From: Methanocella_A sp963792125
Lineage (GTDB): Archaea; Halobacteriota; Methanocellia; Methanocellales; Methanocellaceae
Assembly (NCBI GenBank): GCA_963792125.1
Contig: CAWBVA010000012.1
Span: 868,001-932,000 of the forward strand
Reading direction: 5' to 3'
DNA length: 64,000 nucleotides
The notes under the pieces: model-generated
Seen by the model: the letters and a program-made list of their open reading frames with translations, nothing else
Database searches by the model: none
Told to the model about the DNA's origin: nothing
Shown here: positions 1 to 7,565 of the stretch, one piece after another
Numbering within the stretch: position 1 is the first letter of the stretch
Layout: each line of letters starts with the position of its first letter
Position numbers and translations under genes: made by a program

Positions 1-1
1 G

Positions 2-976
2 GACAAGGCCTTTTCGCGTGCCGTCAGGGCCGGCAGGGGCAAGCTGGGCGGAGCCTACACCGACAAGAGAATAGTCGAGGAGTCAATGGTAATCACGGCT
101 GGCAACATCCTGTCGGACAACCTGAACAACGCGACCAGGGAATGGCCAAGCTTCGACAAGATCGGCCCCTTTTATCGCGAGATCACCGACATCCTTGCCG
201 GGGTGGACAAGATCAAAATGGCCCTGTCGTCGATCACGTGGGCCGCTGACAAGACGAAGGATATTTCCCGCAAGTACGTGGCGACGATACGCAAGGCCGA
301 AGACCCGACGAAGGCACGCAAGCAGGCGTTCGCCCGTATGGCTTCGATCGTCTACGATGTCGACCGGGACCTCAGGTTCCTCAACGATACGAGAAACAAG
401 ATGAAGGATCTGCCCGACATCAAGGACGAGCCCACTATCGTGGTCGCCGGGTACCCGAACGTCGGCAAGTCGAGTTTCGTGGCCCGGGTCTCCAGCGCGA
501 AGCCCGAAATTGCCCTCTACCCGTTCACCACCAAAGGCGTCATCATCGGCCATTTCACCCGCAGCCGAAAGCGATACCAGGTGATCGACACGCCAGGGCT
601 GCTGGACCGCCCGCTGGAAGACAGGAACGATATCGAGCGACAGGCCATATCGGCGTTGAGGTACGTGGGCGACGTGCTGCTGTTCATCCTCGACCCCAGC
701 GAAGAGTGCGGCTTTACCATGGCCGAGCAGGAGAAGCTGCTCGAAGAGGCACGGAATACGGTGAAGATACCGGTGCTGGTGGTCGCCAACAAGATCGACA
801 TGCCCCATGCGGAAGCCCACACGGACATGCGAATGTCCACTCTGACCGGAGAAGGCGTGGACACGGTCAAAGAACGCCTTATAGAGATGCTGCAGCAGGT
901 GCCGCACCAGAAACAGCCCATCGTCGAAGAAGACGTGAAGCCGGAGTACGAGCTCCCGCCGTCCAGGAAAAAATAA
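2..976 (+). CDS. Nog1-type GTPase (5' end outside the window)
   Basis: GTP-binding protein of the Obg/Nog1 class, expected to act in large-subunit ribosome assembly. The G1 loop GYPNVGKS is at about 449-472, the G3 motif DTPG near 587 and the G4 motif NKID near 788. An ATG at 86 opens a 296-residue frame but is not the start: the same frame is open back to base 2 and encodes DKAFSRAVRAGRGKLGGAY..., the conserved N-terminal helical region of archaeal Nog1. The true start lies upstream of the window. Identification from the G motifs plus the N-terminal helical domain is firm; the cellular role is inferred from the family. Confidence 0.9.
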   Translation, partial: DKAFSRAVRAGRGKLGGAYTDKRIVEESMVITAGNILSDNLNNATREWPSFDKIGPFYREITDILAGVDKIKMALSSITWAADKTKDISRKYVATIRKAEDPTKARKQAFARMASIVYDVDRDLRFLNDTRNKMKDLPDIKDEPTIVVAGYPNVGKSSFVARVSSAKPEIALYPFTTKGVIIGHFTRSRKRYQVIDTPGLLDRPLEDRNDIERQAISALRYVGDVLLFILDPSEECGFTMAEQEKLLEEARNTVKIPVLVVANKIDMPHAEAHTDMRMSTLTGEGVDTVKERLIEMLQQVPHQKQPIVEEDVKPEYELPPSRKK

Positions 977-1077
977 CGGCGGACCGGCTGCTCACCGGCT
1001 GCAACTGCTGCCCGTGCTGCTGCCTATGGAAAATCCTGCCGGCCGCGGCGCCTTCCATCGGAGGTAAGGTCACGAAG

Positions 1078-1308
1078 ATGCCGGGCCTTGAAATGGCAGT
1101 GACCGATAAATGCACAGGCTGCGGCGCCTGTGCGAAGACCTGTTTCATGAACGCCATTTCTGTCAGGGAAGGCAGGGCGGTTATTAACGACCAGTGCAGA
1201 GGATGCGGGCGCTGTGCGGTCAAATGTCCCCACAGCGCCATCGAGGTGCAGATGGGCGACCTGGACGAGACAGTCGCACGCATAACGGCTGCCGTGGACG
1301 TTACTTGA
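1078..1308 (+). CDS. 2x[4Fe-4S] ferredoxin-like protein, C-terminal remnant of a larger family
   Basis: About 76 residues with two CxxCxxCxxxC motifs (CTGCGACAKTC and CRGCGRCAVKC), each expected to hold a [4Fe-4S] cluster, so probably an electron carrier. ATG at 1078 is the first conventional start. The frame is also open upstream from about 961 and encodes a cysteine cluster CNCCPCCCLWK before the ATG. That cluster is typical of longer methanogen iron-sulfur proteins; a full-length relative lies at 36305-36852. The upstream part would overlap the end of the GTPase gene and has no start codon. I read this locus as the surviving C-terminal half of such a gene, possibly still made as a small ferredoxin. 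Confidence 0.65.
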   Translation: MPGLEMAVTDKCTGCGACAKTCFMNAISVREGRAVINDQCRGCGRCAVKCPHSAIEVQMGDLDETVARITAAVDVT

Positions 1309-1326
1309 TGCCCGATGATAGCTGCG

Positions 1327-1565
1327 AAGACGCCAAGGTCAAGAGAAAGCGAAGACGCCACTTTAGCAACCGAAGGTTTCAAGGCGCCAAGCTATTTTTT
1401 TAATTAAGACGCCAAGGTCTAAGAGAAGACGCAAGGTCCATGTCGTTGTTAGTAATTATCAGATATAGACGCTTGGACCCTGGGCTTAAATCTAAAAAAA
1501 TTGGCGTCTTGAACCTCGGTGCTAAAAGGGCGCCTTGGCCTTCCTTGACCTTGGCGCCTTACAGG
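1327..1565. repeat. Degenerate GACGCCAAGG tandem/inverted repeat
   Basis: The spacer between the ferredoxin and the protease is filled with short units related to GACGCCAAGGTC, GGCGCCAAG and their complements. Plus-sense units dominate at 1327-1440 and complementary units (TTGGCGTCTT, CGCCTTGGCC, CCTTGGCGCC) at 1501-1565, so the block can fold on itself. No reading frame or promoter is evident. It belongs with a group of similar purine-rich intergenic repeats elsewhere in the window (3.6, 12.7/13.9, 45.8 and 58.1 kb). Confidence 0.7.
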
Positions 1566-1577
1566 CTACGTATGAAG

Positions 1578-2492
1578 TTAAAATAATGGGTTAACTCCTG
1601 CTACAAGGCACCCGAAGGCGAACCCGACGATCGCTCCCGTGCACAGGAACGGCAGCCCTGCGAGAGGCTTGCCTTTCAGCACGTAGTACATGAGCACTGC
1701 ATGGCTGATCATCGTGCCCACCACAGTCCCGAGGGCGGGAATGTTGACGAAGCCGATGGCCGGCGCCACGACGAACGCATTGGCGGAGACGGCCAGGATG
1801 GTAGGCATGACCGCATCGCCCAGGCCCATGATGAAGGTCTCGCGCTCGCCTTCTTTCAGTTCCTTGATCGGCACTTTGCTGCGGATGTACGAGTAATTGA
1901 GCTTCATGGGCAGCACGAAGATGATGGGAAGGTTCATGTCCGTGACCCCTTCGGCCAGCTTGAGCATGTGCTTCGTCTTGTAGACGGCGATATAGTCGTA
2001 GGCGATCAGCGCGACAAGCAGGAGTATCGTCGGCAGGACAGCCAGCGAGATGCCGAACAGTGCCGCGGCGCCGGCGGCGGTGAGAATGCCGACGAGGTCG
2101 ACCACATACCATTCGGGAAAGACGAGCATGAGCGCGGTCAGCACTACGGCCACGGTGAAGGCGCCTCCCGCCAGGTACTCGACCGCGGCGGACGGGAAGA
2201 GCATGGCGCCGATGCCGAACAGCACGTAGACCAGCGTGGAGAAAACGGCGAGGGAGATGATCAGCTTGAGCAGCCAGCGGAGCTTGAACTTGATGATCAG
2301 CAGGACGACGGCCGCATATACGACGATCAGCACGACGTAGATGAGGGGGTTCCAGAGGCTCTCGGGATTCTCGAACGCGCTCATCTGGTACTGCTTGAGC
2401 GGAGACACCAGGAGCAGGGCGATGACCTGGACGACCAGCATAAAGATCGCCAGGCCGATCGGGCCGATGAGTAGTCGGGAGTTCAGCTTCAC
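1578..2492 (-). CDS. Presenilin-like intramembrane aspartyl protease (A22 family)
   Basis: 304-residue polytopic membrane protein with about nine hydrophobic segments. It carries the paired signature of presenilin / signal-peptide-peptidase proteases: YD at residues 165-166 and GLGD at 223-226, giving catalytic D166 and D226, followed by a PAL-like loop (AGLPFL, residues 278-283) before the last helix. Archaeal homologues (PSH) cleave membrane-embedded substrates; the substrate here is unknown. The gene reads toward the repeat block at 1.3-1.6 kb and is not tightly coupled to a neighbour. The family call is secure from the two aspartate motifs; the GLP in place of PAL is a small deviation. 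Confidence 0.85.
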   Translation of the reverse strand: MKLNSRLLIGPIGLAIFMLVVQVIALLLVSPLKQYQMSAFENPESLWNPLIYVVLIVVYAAVVLLIIKFKLRWLLKLIISLAVFSTLVYVLFGIGAMLFPSAAVEYLAGGAFTVAVVLTALMLVFPEWYVVDLVGILTAAGAAALFGISLAVLPTILLLVALIAYDYIAVYKTKHMLKLAEGVTDMNLPIIFVLPMKLNYSYIRSKVPIKELKEGERETFIMGLGDAVMPTILAVSANAFVVAPAIGFVNIPALGTVVGTMISHAVLMYYVLKGKPLAGLPFLCTGAIVGFAFGCLVAGVNPLF

Positions 2493-2540
2493 GCTATCAC
2501 GCTACCAAGCAATAGGCATGGCGAGAAAATAAAGATGTCC

Positions 2541-2831
2541 CTAGGAGTGGCTGTTATTTCGGAAGTGCTCCGCTGCACGCCGCAGCCCTGAGGTCCGGAA
2601 TGTCCTCGCACAGACCCGGGTGTCGTCGATAGAGAACGGCCGGCGCTTCAGGAACAGGCCTGCGGGGTATGCGTCCTTCAGCAGCGCCATAAAACCCCGG
2701 ACGGTCTCCCGCTCGCCTTCCATCATCAGGCCGAAGCATGTCTCCTTGACCCGGAGGGGCAGGTGGCACCGGTAGGACAGGGCGATAATGCTGCTGGACC
2801 TGACGCCTGCCTCGGGATCGACGAAGACCAT
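2541..2831 (-). CDS. Methanogenesis marker 6-like protein (tentative)
   Basis: About 96 residues, beginning MVFVDPEAG. The central VKETCFGLMMEGERETVRGF and following LFLKRRPFSIDDTRVC resemble what I recall of the DUF2102 / methanogenesis marker 6 family, which occurs mainly in methanogens and is of unknown biochemical function. I prefer ATG at 2831: GGAG lies seven bases upstream and the start is 22 bases past the stop of the zinc-ribbon gene. An ATG at 2894 in the same frame would overlap that gene by about 40 bases. The call rests on memory of the motif pattern, not a search. Confidence 0.5.
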   Translation of the reverse strand: MVFVDPEAGVRSSSIIALSYRCHLPLRVKETCFGLMMEGERETVRGFMALLKDAYPAGLFLKRRPFSIDDTRVCARTFRTSGLRRAAEHFRNNSHS

Positions 2832-2853
2832 CCAGGTCTCCGGCCCTTCGCCC

Positions 2854-3237
2854 CTATCGTCGTGACCGGGACTCGCTGAACATGTTGAACTCATACAGAC
2901 GCGTAAAATAGCATGCGGGACAGACCGTGCGGATCCGGCGCTCGTCCACGTTCACCTCGTTCTCCACGCAGTTCCCGCAGTTCAGGCACTTGTCCACATA
3001 CCGGAAGTTCCAGATGTCGTGGGTGCAGCGGAAACCGTTGTCCTCGAAGGCGCTCTTTTTCTCCGGCATGTCGACCCGGTGAATGGTGTAGTAGCGCTGG
3101 GCCATGCAGTTGGTGCAGGTGACCGTCGCCGCCGAATCGCCGACCTCGATGAGCTGGGTGGCGCCCTTGTGGCAGTTGAAGCACGCGGCCTCCTTCTCGA
3201 TGTCCCATCGCCTGCCCGCGACTGGCTCGCCCATCAT
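2854..3237 (-). CDS. Zinc-ribbon protein, paralogue 1
   Basis: 127 residues with three CxxC-type metal sites: CFNCHKG near the N-terminus, CTNC some 25 residues later, and a C-terminal set CLNCGNC ... CPAC. It aligns along its length with the protein at 3818-4183 (shared pattern: acidic start, CFNC, TVTCTNC, DIW-FR/RF, a V-VDE segment, CP-C-FT--Y-F-MF). The start at 3237 is chosen because AGGAT precedes it at good spacing; the frame is open further upstream without a clear ribosome site. Likely a small zinc-binding protein; partner and function unknown. It sits just ahead of the marker-6-like gene in the same direction. Confidence 0.7.
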   Translation of the reverse strand: MMGEPVAGRRWDIEKEAACFNCHKGATQLIEVGDSAATVTCTNCMAQRYYTIHRVDMPEKKSAFEDNGFRCTHDIWNFRYVDKCLNCGNCVENEVNVDERRIRTVCPACYFTRLYEFNMFSESRSRR

Positions 3238-3330
3238 AAAAATCCTATCTCTAGAGAGATTCTGATGTTTAAAACGGTGTTCCGCTTTTATGATGGATTT
3301 CGGCCGGATGTTGGCACGCAAAAATACCGG

Positions 3331-3516
3331 TCACCCTTTCTGGACGTCCTCGTCGAACGTCTCCTGCACCCGGACGCCGTCATCGGTATAATGCCTTGCC
3401 GCGCCACAGTTCATGCAGGTGATGATCATCTCGCCGGGGCGCACCTCGATGTGCTGTATGGCTTCCTTTCCGCAGTTTGAGCACCGATTCATCTTCTCTA
3501 AGTCCGGGATCTGCAT
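3331..3516 (-). CDS. Short single zinc-ribbon protein, paralogue 2
   Basis: 61 residues consisting almost only of one four-cysteine knuckle: CSNCGKEA ... TCMNCGAA, spaced as in the N-terminal module of the two longer neighbours. It looks like a one-module version of the same family. A downstream ATG (MNRCSNC) is an alternative start. Three relatives in a row on the same strand (this one, 2854-3237 and 3818-4183) point to local duplication. No function can be assigned. Confidence 0.65.
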   Translation of the reverse strand: MQIPDLEKMNRCSNCGKEAIQHIEVRPGEMIITCMNCGAARHYTDDGVRVQETFDEDVQKG

Positions 3517-3595
3517 CGATCAATAGTGGTACCGGGAGGTTAAAACGATGATTCAAATTTTTGAGGATTCGGAGGTTTCAAGAGGGCACGGAATT

Positions 3596-3731
3596 TTTCA
3601 CCACAGGGGACACAGAGGACACAGAGGACTACACAGAGGATTTTATAGAAAAAGGCTGATGCGACGAGAGCTCTGTTATTAAAACGTCCTCTGTGTCGTC
3701 CTCTGTGGCCTCTGTGTCCCCTGTGGTGAAA
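3596..3731. repeat. CACAGAGGA repeat forming a perfect 23 bp inverted repeat
   Basis: The left arm 3596-3618 (TTTCACCACAGGGGACACAGAGG begins it) and right arm 3709-3731 are exact reverse complements over 23 bases. Between them are further copies of ACACAGAGG and its complement, so the transcript or a single strand could form a long hairpin. There is no coding frame. Same general type as the repeats at 1.3, 12.7/13.9, 45.8 and 58.1 kb. Confidence 0.85.
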
Positions 3732-3817
3732 GTCTCCGTAGCCTCCCGAAACCTGATTCGTGTCGATGTGGCTTGCATCTGTGTTGTGATTTGTAGCGGG
3801 CGAAACTTATTGGGACC

Positions 3818-4183
3818 TCATTTAGTACGGTTGAACATCGCAAAGTCGTACACGTGGGTGAAATGGCAGACCGGGCAGAAGATGGTCGTAACGTACTCGT
3901 CGACGGTCACTTCGTGACGGGCTATGCCGCCGTGGTTAGGGCAGACGGCGTCTTTGTCGAATCGCCAGATGTCGTACTTGTGCTTATGCTCGGGCAGCGA
4001 GTGGATTGGCGTGGCTACGTACGTACCGTGAATATTGTATACCCGCTCTGCCCCGCAGTTGGTGCATGTCACCGTAGTCATCACGGGAAGCATCTCTATT
4101 TTCTGGGCGGCTTCGACGCCACAGTTGAAGCAGACCGCCTGCTTCTCGAATATCCAGTCGATCGACCATGCCTTGCCAGCCAT
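3818..4183 (-). CDS. Zinc-ribbon protein, paralogue 3
   Basis: 121 residues with CFNCG, CTNCG, CPNHGG and CPVCH metal-site motifs; one cysteine of the third knuckle is replaced by histidine (CPNH). It is the clear paralogue of the protein at 2854-3237. GGTGAT lies a few bases before the ATG at 4183. The spacer between it and the next gene on that strand holds the 3.6 kb inverted repeat. Likely a soluble zinc-binding protein of unknown role. Confidence 0.7.
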   Translation of the reverse strand: MAGKAWSIDWIFEKQAVCFNCGVEAAQKIEMLPVMTTVTCTNCGAERVYNIHGTYVATPIHSLPEHKHKYDIWRFDKDAVCPNHGGIARHEVTVDEYVTTIFCPVCHFTHVYDFAMFNRTK

Positions 4184-4269
4184 ATGATCACCATAGTGTC
4201 ATAGTCTGCAGGCAATATAGCTTTATCCGGCCGGAAAAATATAATTAGCCGGCTGACCGATTTCATAGT

Positions 4270-4908
4270 ATGAAAGTTCTTGCCCTCTCCGACATTCACG
4301 GCAAATTCTTCCGGCTCGACGGCATCATCAAGAAAAGCGACCCGGTGGACGTAGTGGTCGTCGCCGGCGACTTCACCCATGGCGGGCCGCCGGAGAACGC
4401 GGTGCGCAGTATATCCATTCTGAAGCACTTCTGCCCGCGAGTCCTGTGCGTGCCGGGCAACTGGGACCCTGCGGAGGTGACGCAGACGATCGGCACCTAC
4501 GCGGTGAACCTGGACGAGACGCCAAGGATCATCATGGGCCGGGAGTTCATGGGCCTCGGCTACTCGACGCCGACGGGCAATAACACGCCGTCGGAGATTT
4601 CCGAAGAGACCATGGCATACAAGCTGGACGTGCTATTGAGTCATACGCCACCCGGCAAGACGGTGCTCGTCACCCACCAGCCGCCCTTCGAGACGCTCGA
4701 CATGACCGACCACGGCCCGGCAGGCAGCAAGTCGCTGCGGGCTGCACTGGACCGCGTCGACGTCGTCATCTGTGGCCATATCCACAAGCAGCGGGGCAAG
4801 ATCAAGGACGGGGCATGGGTCATCAACCCCGGGTATGCCGCGGAGGGACAGGCGGCCGTCATCGACCTGGAGACGATGGACATCGTGTGGATCGACTCGG
4901 TCATATGA
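4270..4908 (+). CDS. Calcineurin-like metallophosphoesterase
   Basis: 212 residues with the full metallophosphoesterase signature: DIHG (D8, H10), GDFTH (D34), GNWD (N64), THQPP and the C-terminal GHIH. This binuclear-metal fold hydrolyses phosphomono- or diesters; the length matches the small archaeal YfcE/MJ0936-like group, whose members are phosphodiesterases. An AT-rich TATA-like stretch (AAATATAATT) lies about 25 bases before the ATG, so the mRNA may be nearly leaderless. Monocistronic. The physiological substrate cannot be told from sequence. Confidence 0.85.
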   Translation: MKVLALSDIHGKFFRLDGIIKKSDPVDVVVVAGDFTHGGPPENAVRSISILKHFCPRVLCVPGNWDPAEVTQTIGTYAVNLDETPRIIMGREFMGLGYSTPTGNNTPSEISEETMAYKLDVLLSHTPPGKTVLVTHQPPFETLDMTDHGPAGSKSLRAALDRVDVVICGHIHKQRGKIKDGAWVINPGYAAEGQAAVIDLETMDIVWIDSVI

Positions 4909-5151
4909 AGGAAAGAGAGACATTGACGAAAAACAGCCATAGTAACATACATGATCGACTAATCGGATAGTCTGGATCGTCGGGCGGATCTTAGTTGTGG
5001 GAAGTGGGTGATAGTATAGCTGGAACACACAGGAGTCGTATGCAGGGATATTGACGATCACTGTCTTTTGATTTACAAATGATGATGCCTATCGACGGAT
5101 TCTCTCTGACTTGACCTGTCGTAGCAGCAAGATAGAATTGCATTGCACATA

Positions 5152-5917
5152 TCAGGTATGAACTCTCCTATCTAGCTCGATAGCAACGAGGCAACGTAAT
5201 AGCCGGTGGTAGAGCAAAGGTCAATGTAATACTCCTTATCTCCCACATCGAGCCGGTACTGGCTGCCAATAAAGGAGAATACCCCTCCCATCTCCAGTAA
5301 AAATCTCTCGACATTGCTGATGATTGCGGCTTCGAGCTGACGCTCGCTATACTGCTCTCCAAGGTCAAGGAAATCGAACGTATATTCATCTTTAATGGCG
5401 AGAGTTGCTTCTGCAGCAGAAGTTGAAGGCAACGTACTATTAAAGCTGGTCTGGCCGGACAACATATTTTCGTACGCACAGCTCTCTATCTGGTGAATCA
5501 ACACGTTTCTGACCATCCATGCCTGACGGTCATACAAATGTAGAAATCCCTTTCAGCCTCGCCCCTGCATCGATCCATAATAATGATATTATGGCTCCAT
5601 CCGATTTCTGCAACAAGCGGTTGCAGTTTTATATTATCACGATAGGACAAGTAAAAATTTCTCATGTACCAGAGGTTCCTCGCAGAAAAACCGCTTAATC
5701 CCGGGAACTCTTCCCGGAGATCACGTGAAAGCCGCTCTACCAGTGATCTGCCGTAGCTCTCGTCACCCTGTCGTTCAACAATAGCTTTGCCAATGTCCCA
5801 GTACAGGCTGATTAGCTCTTTGTTTACCGACCGTAAAGCCTGGTATCTTGCCTGCCTGACTCGCTGCCTCACATGATCGAGGACAGTCATATAATCGACA
5901 ATAGTTACTTCAGACAT
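5152..5917 (-). pseudogene. Broken DUF1016 (YhcG-type) PD-(D/E)XK nuclease
   Basis: Two overlapping frames form one DUF1016 protein. The first (from 5917) ends DFYICMTVRHGWSETC; the second resumes at once with RNVLIHQIESCAYENML and continues to GSQYRLDVGDKEYYIDL. One missing base near 5510 explains the switch (HGWS to RNVLIHQ). A second missing base near 5216 hides the nuclease core: adding one T gives DLLLYHR..RCLVAIEL. The frame then reaches a stop at 5152 before the lysine expected after IEL, so the C-terminus is also lost. Two frameshifts and a truncated active site make this a pseudogene unless the indels are sequencing errors. Intact relatives are linked to restriction and mobile-DNA contexts. 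Confidence 0.8.
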
Positions 5918-6018
5918 GCAGATGCAGATAATTGATCAAGCGATAAGAGAATAAATTCTCATGATACCGGTATGAAAGTAATAAGACAACAGAATGTACA
6001 GATACCCTTTACCCATTA

Positions 6019-6045
6019 GATTCTGCAACAAGATGTTGCAGAATC
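6019..6045. promoter_or_regulatory. Perfect 12 bp inverted repeat upstream of the HD-domain gene
   Basis: GATTCTGCAACA, spacer AGA, then TGTTGCAGAATC: a perfect 12+3+12 palindrome. It is followed by TTTATAAAAA (about 6049-6058), a good archaeal TATA box for the gene starting at 6111, so it sits where a regulator could block or assist TFB/TBP. A near copy (CTGCAACAAGCGGTTGCAG) lies at about 5608-5626 inside the broken DUF1016 gene. Confidence 0.55.
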
Positions 6046-6110
6046 AAGATTTATAAAAAATGAGAAAAGAAGCGATGGAATAGATTATAGGTTAGCCCCG
6101 ATATATTCCG

Positions 6111-6581
6111 ATGAAGAGATATATGACGCCGACGCTGGAAGACGCGATCATCCTGGCCACGAACGCCCATAAAGGCCAGAAGGACAGGAACGACGAGCCA
6201 TACATCATGCACCCCATCCGCGTCATGGCACAGCTCTGGGGCCATGACGAGCGGATGGTCGCCGTCCTGCATGATGTGATCGAGGACACTGACGTGACGC
6301 TGGACGATCTGCGGAAGGCCGGCTACCCGGATCGCATCGTCGAGGCGGTGGACGCCATCTCCCGGAGGAAAGACGCCGGCGAGAGCTTTTCGCAGTACAT
6401 ACAGCGCGTGAGGAAGAACCCGCTGGCGACAAAAGTGAAGATCGCCGACCTGAAGGACAACTCCAACCTGGACCGGCTGCCGAAGGTAGAGGCTTTCGAC
6501 CTGAAGAGACTGGACAGGTACAACCGGGCGCTGCAATATCTCATCAACCGGTACGAGTCGCCGGACATTTTAATAGACTAA
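6111..6581 (+). CDS. HD-domain phosphohydrolase (small SpoT/MESH1-like)
   Basis: 156 residues with the metal-dependent HD hydrolase pattern of single-domain ppGpp hydrolases: NAHKGQKDR, YIMHPIRVM, LHDVIEDT and late VKIADLKDN. These supply the H...HD...D ligands. The length matches stand-alone small alarmone-hydrolase-like proteins; no synthetase domain is present. The substrate in archaea is unproven, so nucleotide or alarmone hydrolysis is an inference. The gene has its own TATA box and palindrome (6019-6058) and no close partner. Confidence 0.8.
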   Translation: MKRYMTPTLEDAIILATNAHKGQKDRNDEPYIMHPIRVMAQLWGHDERMVAVLHDVIEDTDVTLDDLRKAGYPDRIVEAVDAISRRKDAGESFSQYIQRVRKNPLATKVKIADLKDNSNLDRLPKVEAFDLKRLDRYNRALQYLINRYESPDILID

Positions 6582-6730
6582 TGAAACTAACGGGACAGTT
6601 GATTGAATGGAAATTTAAAGCATCGTAAAATTTCCCTTAAAATGTAAGAGTGATCACTATCAGATACTACCCATTCTAATCACGGTGCTTGCTTTTACAA
6701 AAAATCTATGACTAATAACCAGTACTCCCC

Positions 6731-6985
6731 ATACCAATCGCGGTGCGACGCCCATGCCTGCTATGCCGCACGTGCTACTACGGGTTTTTACGGTGCTCCG
6801 GTGTCGGGAGTCGGGCTCGCACCTTCGTCGACACTTCTCGCTATCGCTCGAAGAATCTCCTTTGCAAGCCCTGAAAAACGCGCCTTCAAAGGGCAGCGTT
6901 TTTCACACCCGCCACCTCCGCACCCCTCGCACGCTTCGCGTGCTTGGAGCAAGCCGAAAAAACCCTACGCCTTCCGCGGAGAAGC
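6731..6985 (-). repeat. Dispersed ~260 bp element, copy A (inverted, diverged)
   Basis: Reads as the reverse complement of copies B (7081-7343) and C (63341-63602). Its left edge ATACCAATCGCGGTGCGACG is the complement of the CGTCGCACCGCG..TGGTA terminus of the others, and its right part CCGCGGA matches their left edge. It is the most diverged copy. Together with copy B it forms an inverted pair with about 95 bases between. Confidence 0.75.
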
Positions 6986-7080
6986 ACACGCTACCCTTAC
7001 CAGGAGTAGTAAACACTACCCATACCATAAGCATTGCACCGATCCAATAATGGTCCCGGTACGCGTTGCCTTTGCTGCTC

Positions 7081-7343
7081 TCGCGGTCCGCGGAGGGTTT
7101 TTCTGGCCCTAGGCCCCGCGCACGCCTTCAGGCGTGCGAGGGGTGCGGAGGCGGCCGGGCAATGAACGCGCGCCCGACAGGGCAGCGTTGCTTAGCGCTT
7201 GCGAAGCGATGGGAAGTGGCCGCAGCGAAGCGCAGGCCGCTTCCTGCGCGAGGGTGCGAGCGCGGCCCGGACGGTGTAGCACCTGAAAAACCCGGAGTAG
7301 CCCATGCAGCGAAGCAGGCATGGGCGTCGCACCGCGAATGGTA
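7081..7343 (+). repeat. Dispersed ~260 bp element, copy B
   Basis: Begins with GCGGTCCGCGGAGGGTTTTTC, continues through GGGTGCGGAGGCGGCCGGG, CAGCGTTGCTTAGCGCTTGCGAA and GGTGCGAGCGCGGCCCGGACGG, and ends GCATGGGCGTCGCACCGCG. Copy C at 63341-63602 shares all these blocks in the same order. GC content is far above the AT-rich flank. Reading frames are open on both strands but no ribosome site or start is convincing; I call it a repeat, not a gene. Confidence 0.8.
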
Positions 7344-7396
7344 AATGACAGACCGGATATTGATGCTCTTTGATTACGTATTATAAAACATAGCTA

Positions 7397-7422
7397 GCAT
7401 GGGCGTCGCACCGCGAATGGTA
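7397..7422 (+). repeat. Solo copy of the element terminus
   Basis: A second copy of the 26-base end (GCATGGGCGTCGCACCGCG and on to TGGTA), about 79 bases after the same motif at the end of copy B. A looser solo copy follows copy C at about 63643-63665. Confidence 0.8.
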
Positions 7423-7546
7423 TGGATACTGAAACTAATAAAAATTTTATAAAAGTACTGCTATCAATGTTTCTTTTTTAATGATATAATCGATCGAACG
7501 TCGCATATCCAGGAAAAACCGATTATCCGACATTGATAATTATTAG

Positions 7547-7555
7547 TATAAAAAA
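7547..7555 (+). promoter_or_regulatory. TATA box for the candidate RNA
   Basis: TATAAAAAA in an AT-rich stretch, about 20-25 bases before the GC-rich hairpin that begins at 7566-7568. The spacing is within the usual archaeal TATA-to-start range, allowing a few bases either way. Confidence 0.45.
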
Positions 7556-7565
7556 GAATAACGGT

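Noticed and set aside
83..907. Open frame opposite the Nog1 GTPase
   Set aside because: Complement of a clearly conserved gene, histidine- and arginine-rich, no motifs.
86..976. ATG at 86 as the true start of the GTPase
   Set aside because: The frame is open to the edge of the window and upstream codons encode the conserved Nog1 N-terminal sequence.
6660..7430. A CRISPR array
   Set aside because: Only two or three loose copies of the motif at each element end, of unequal spacing and identity, and no cas genes in the window.
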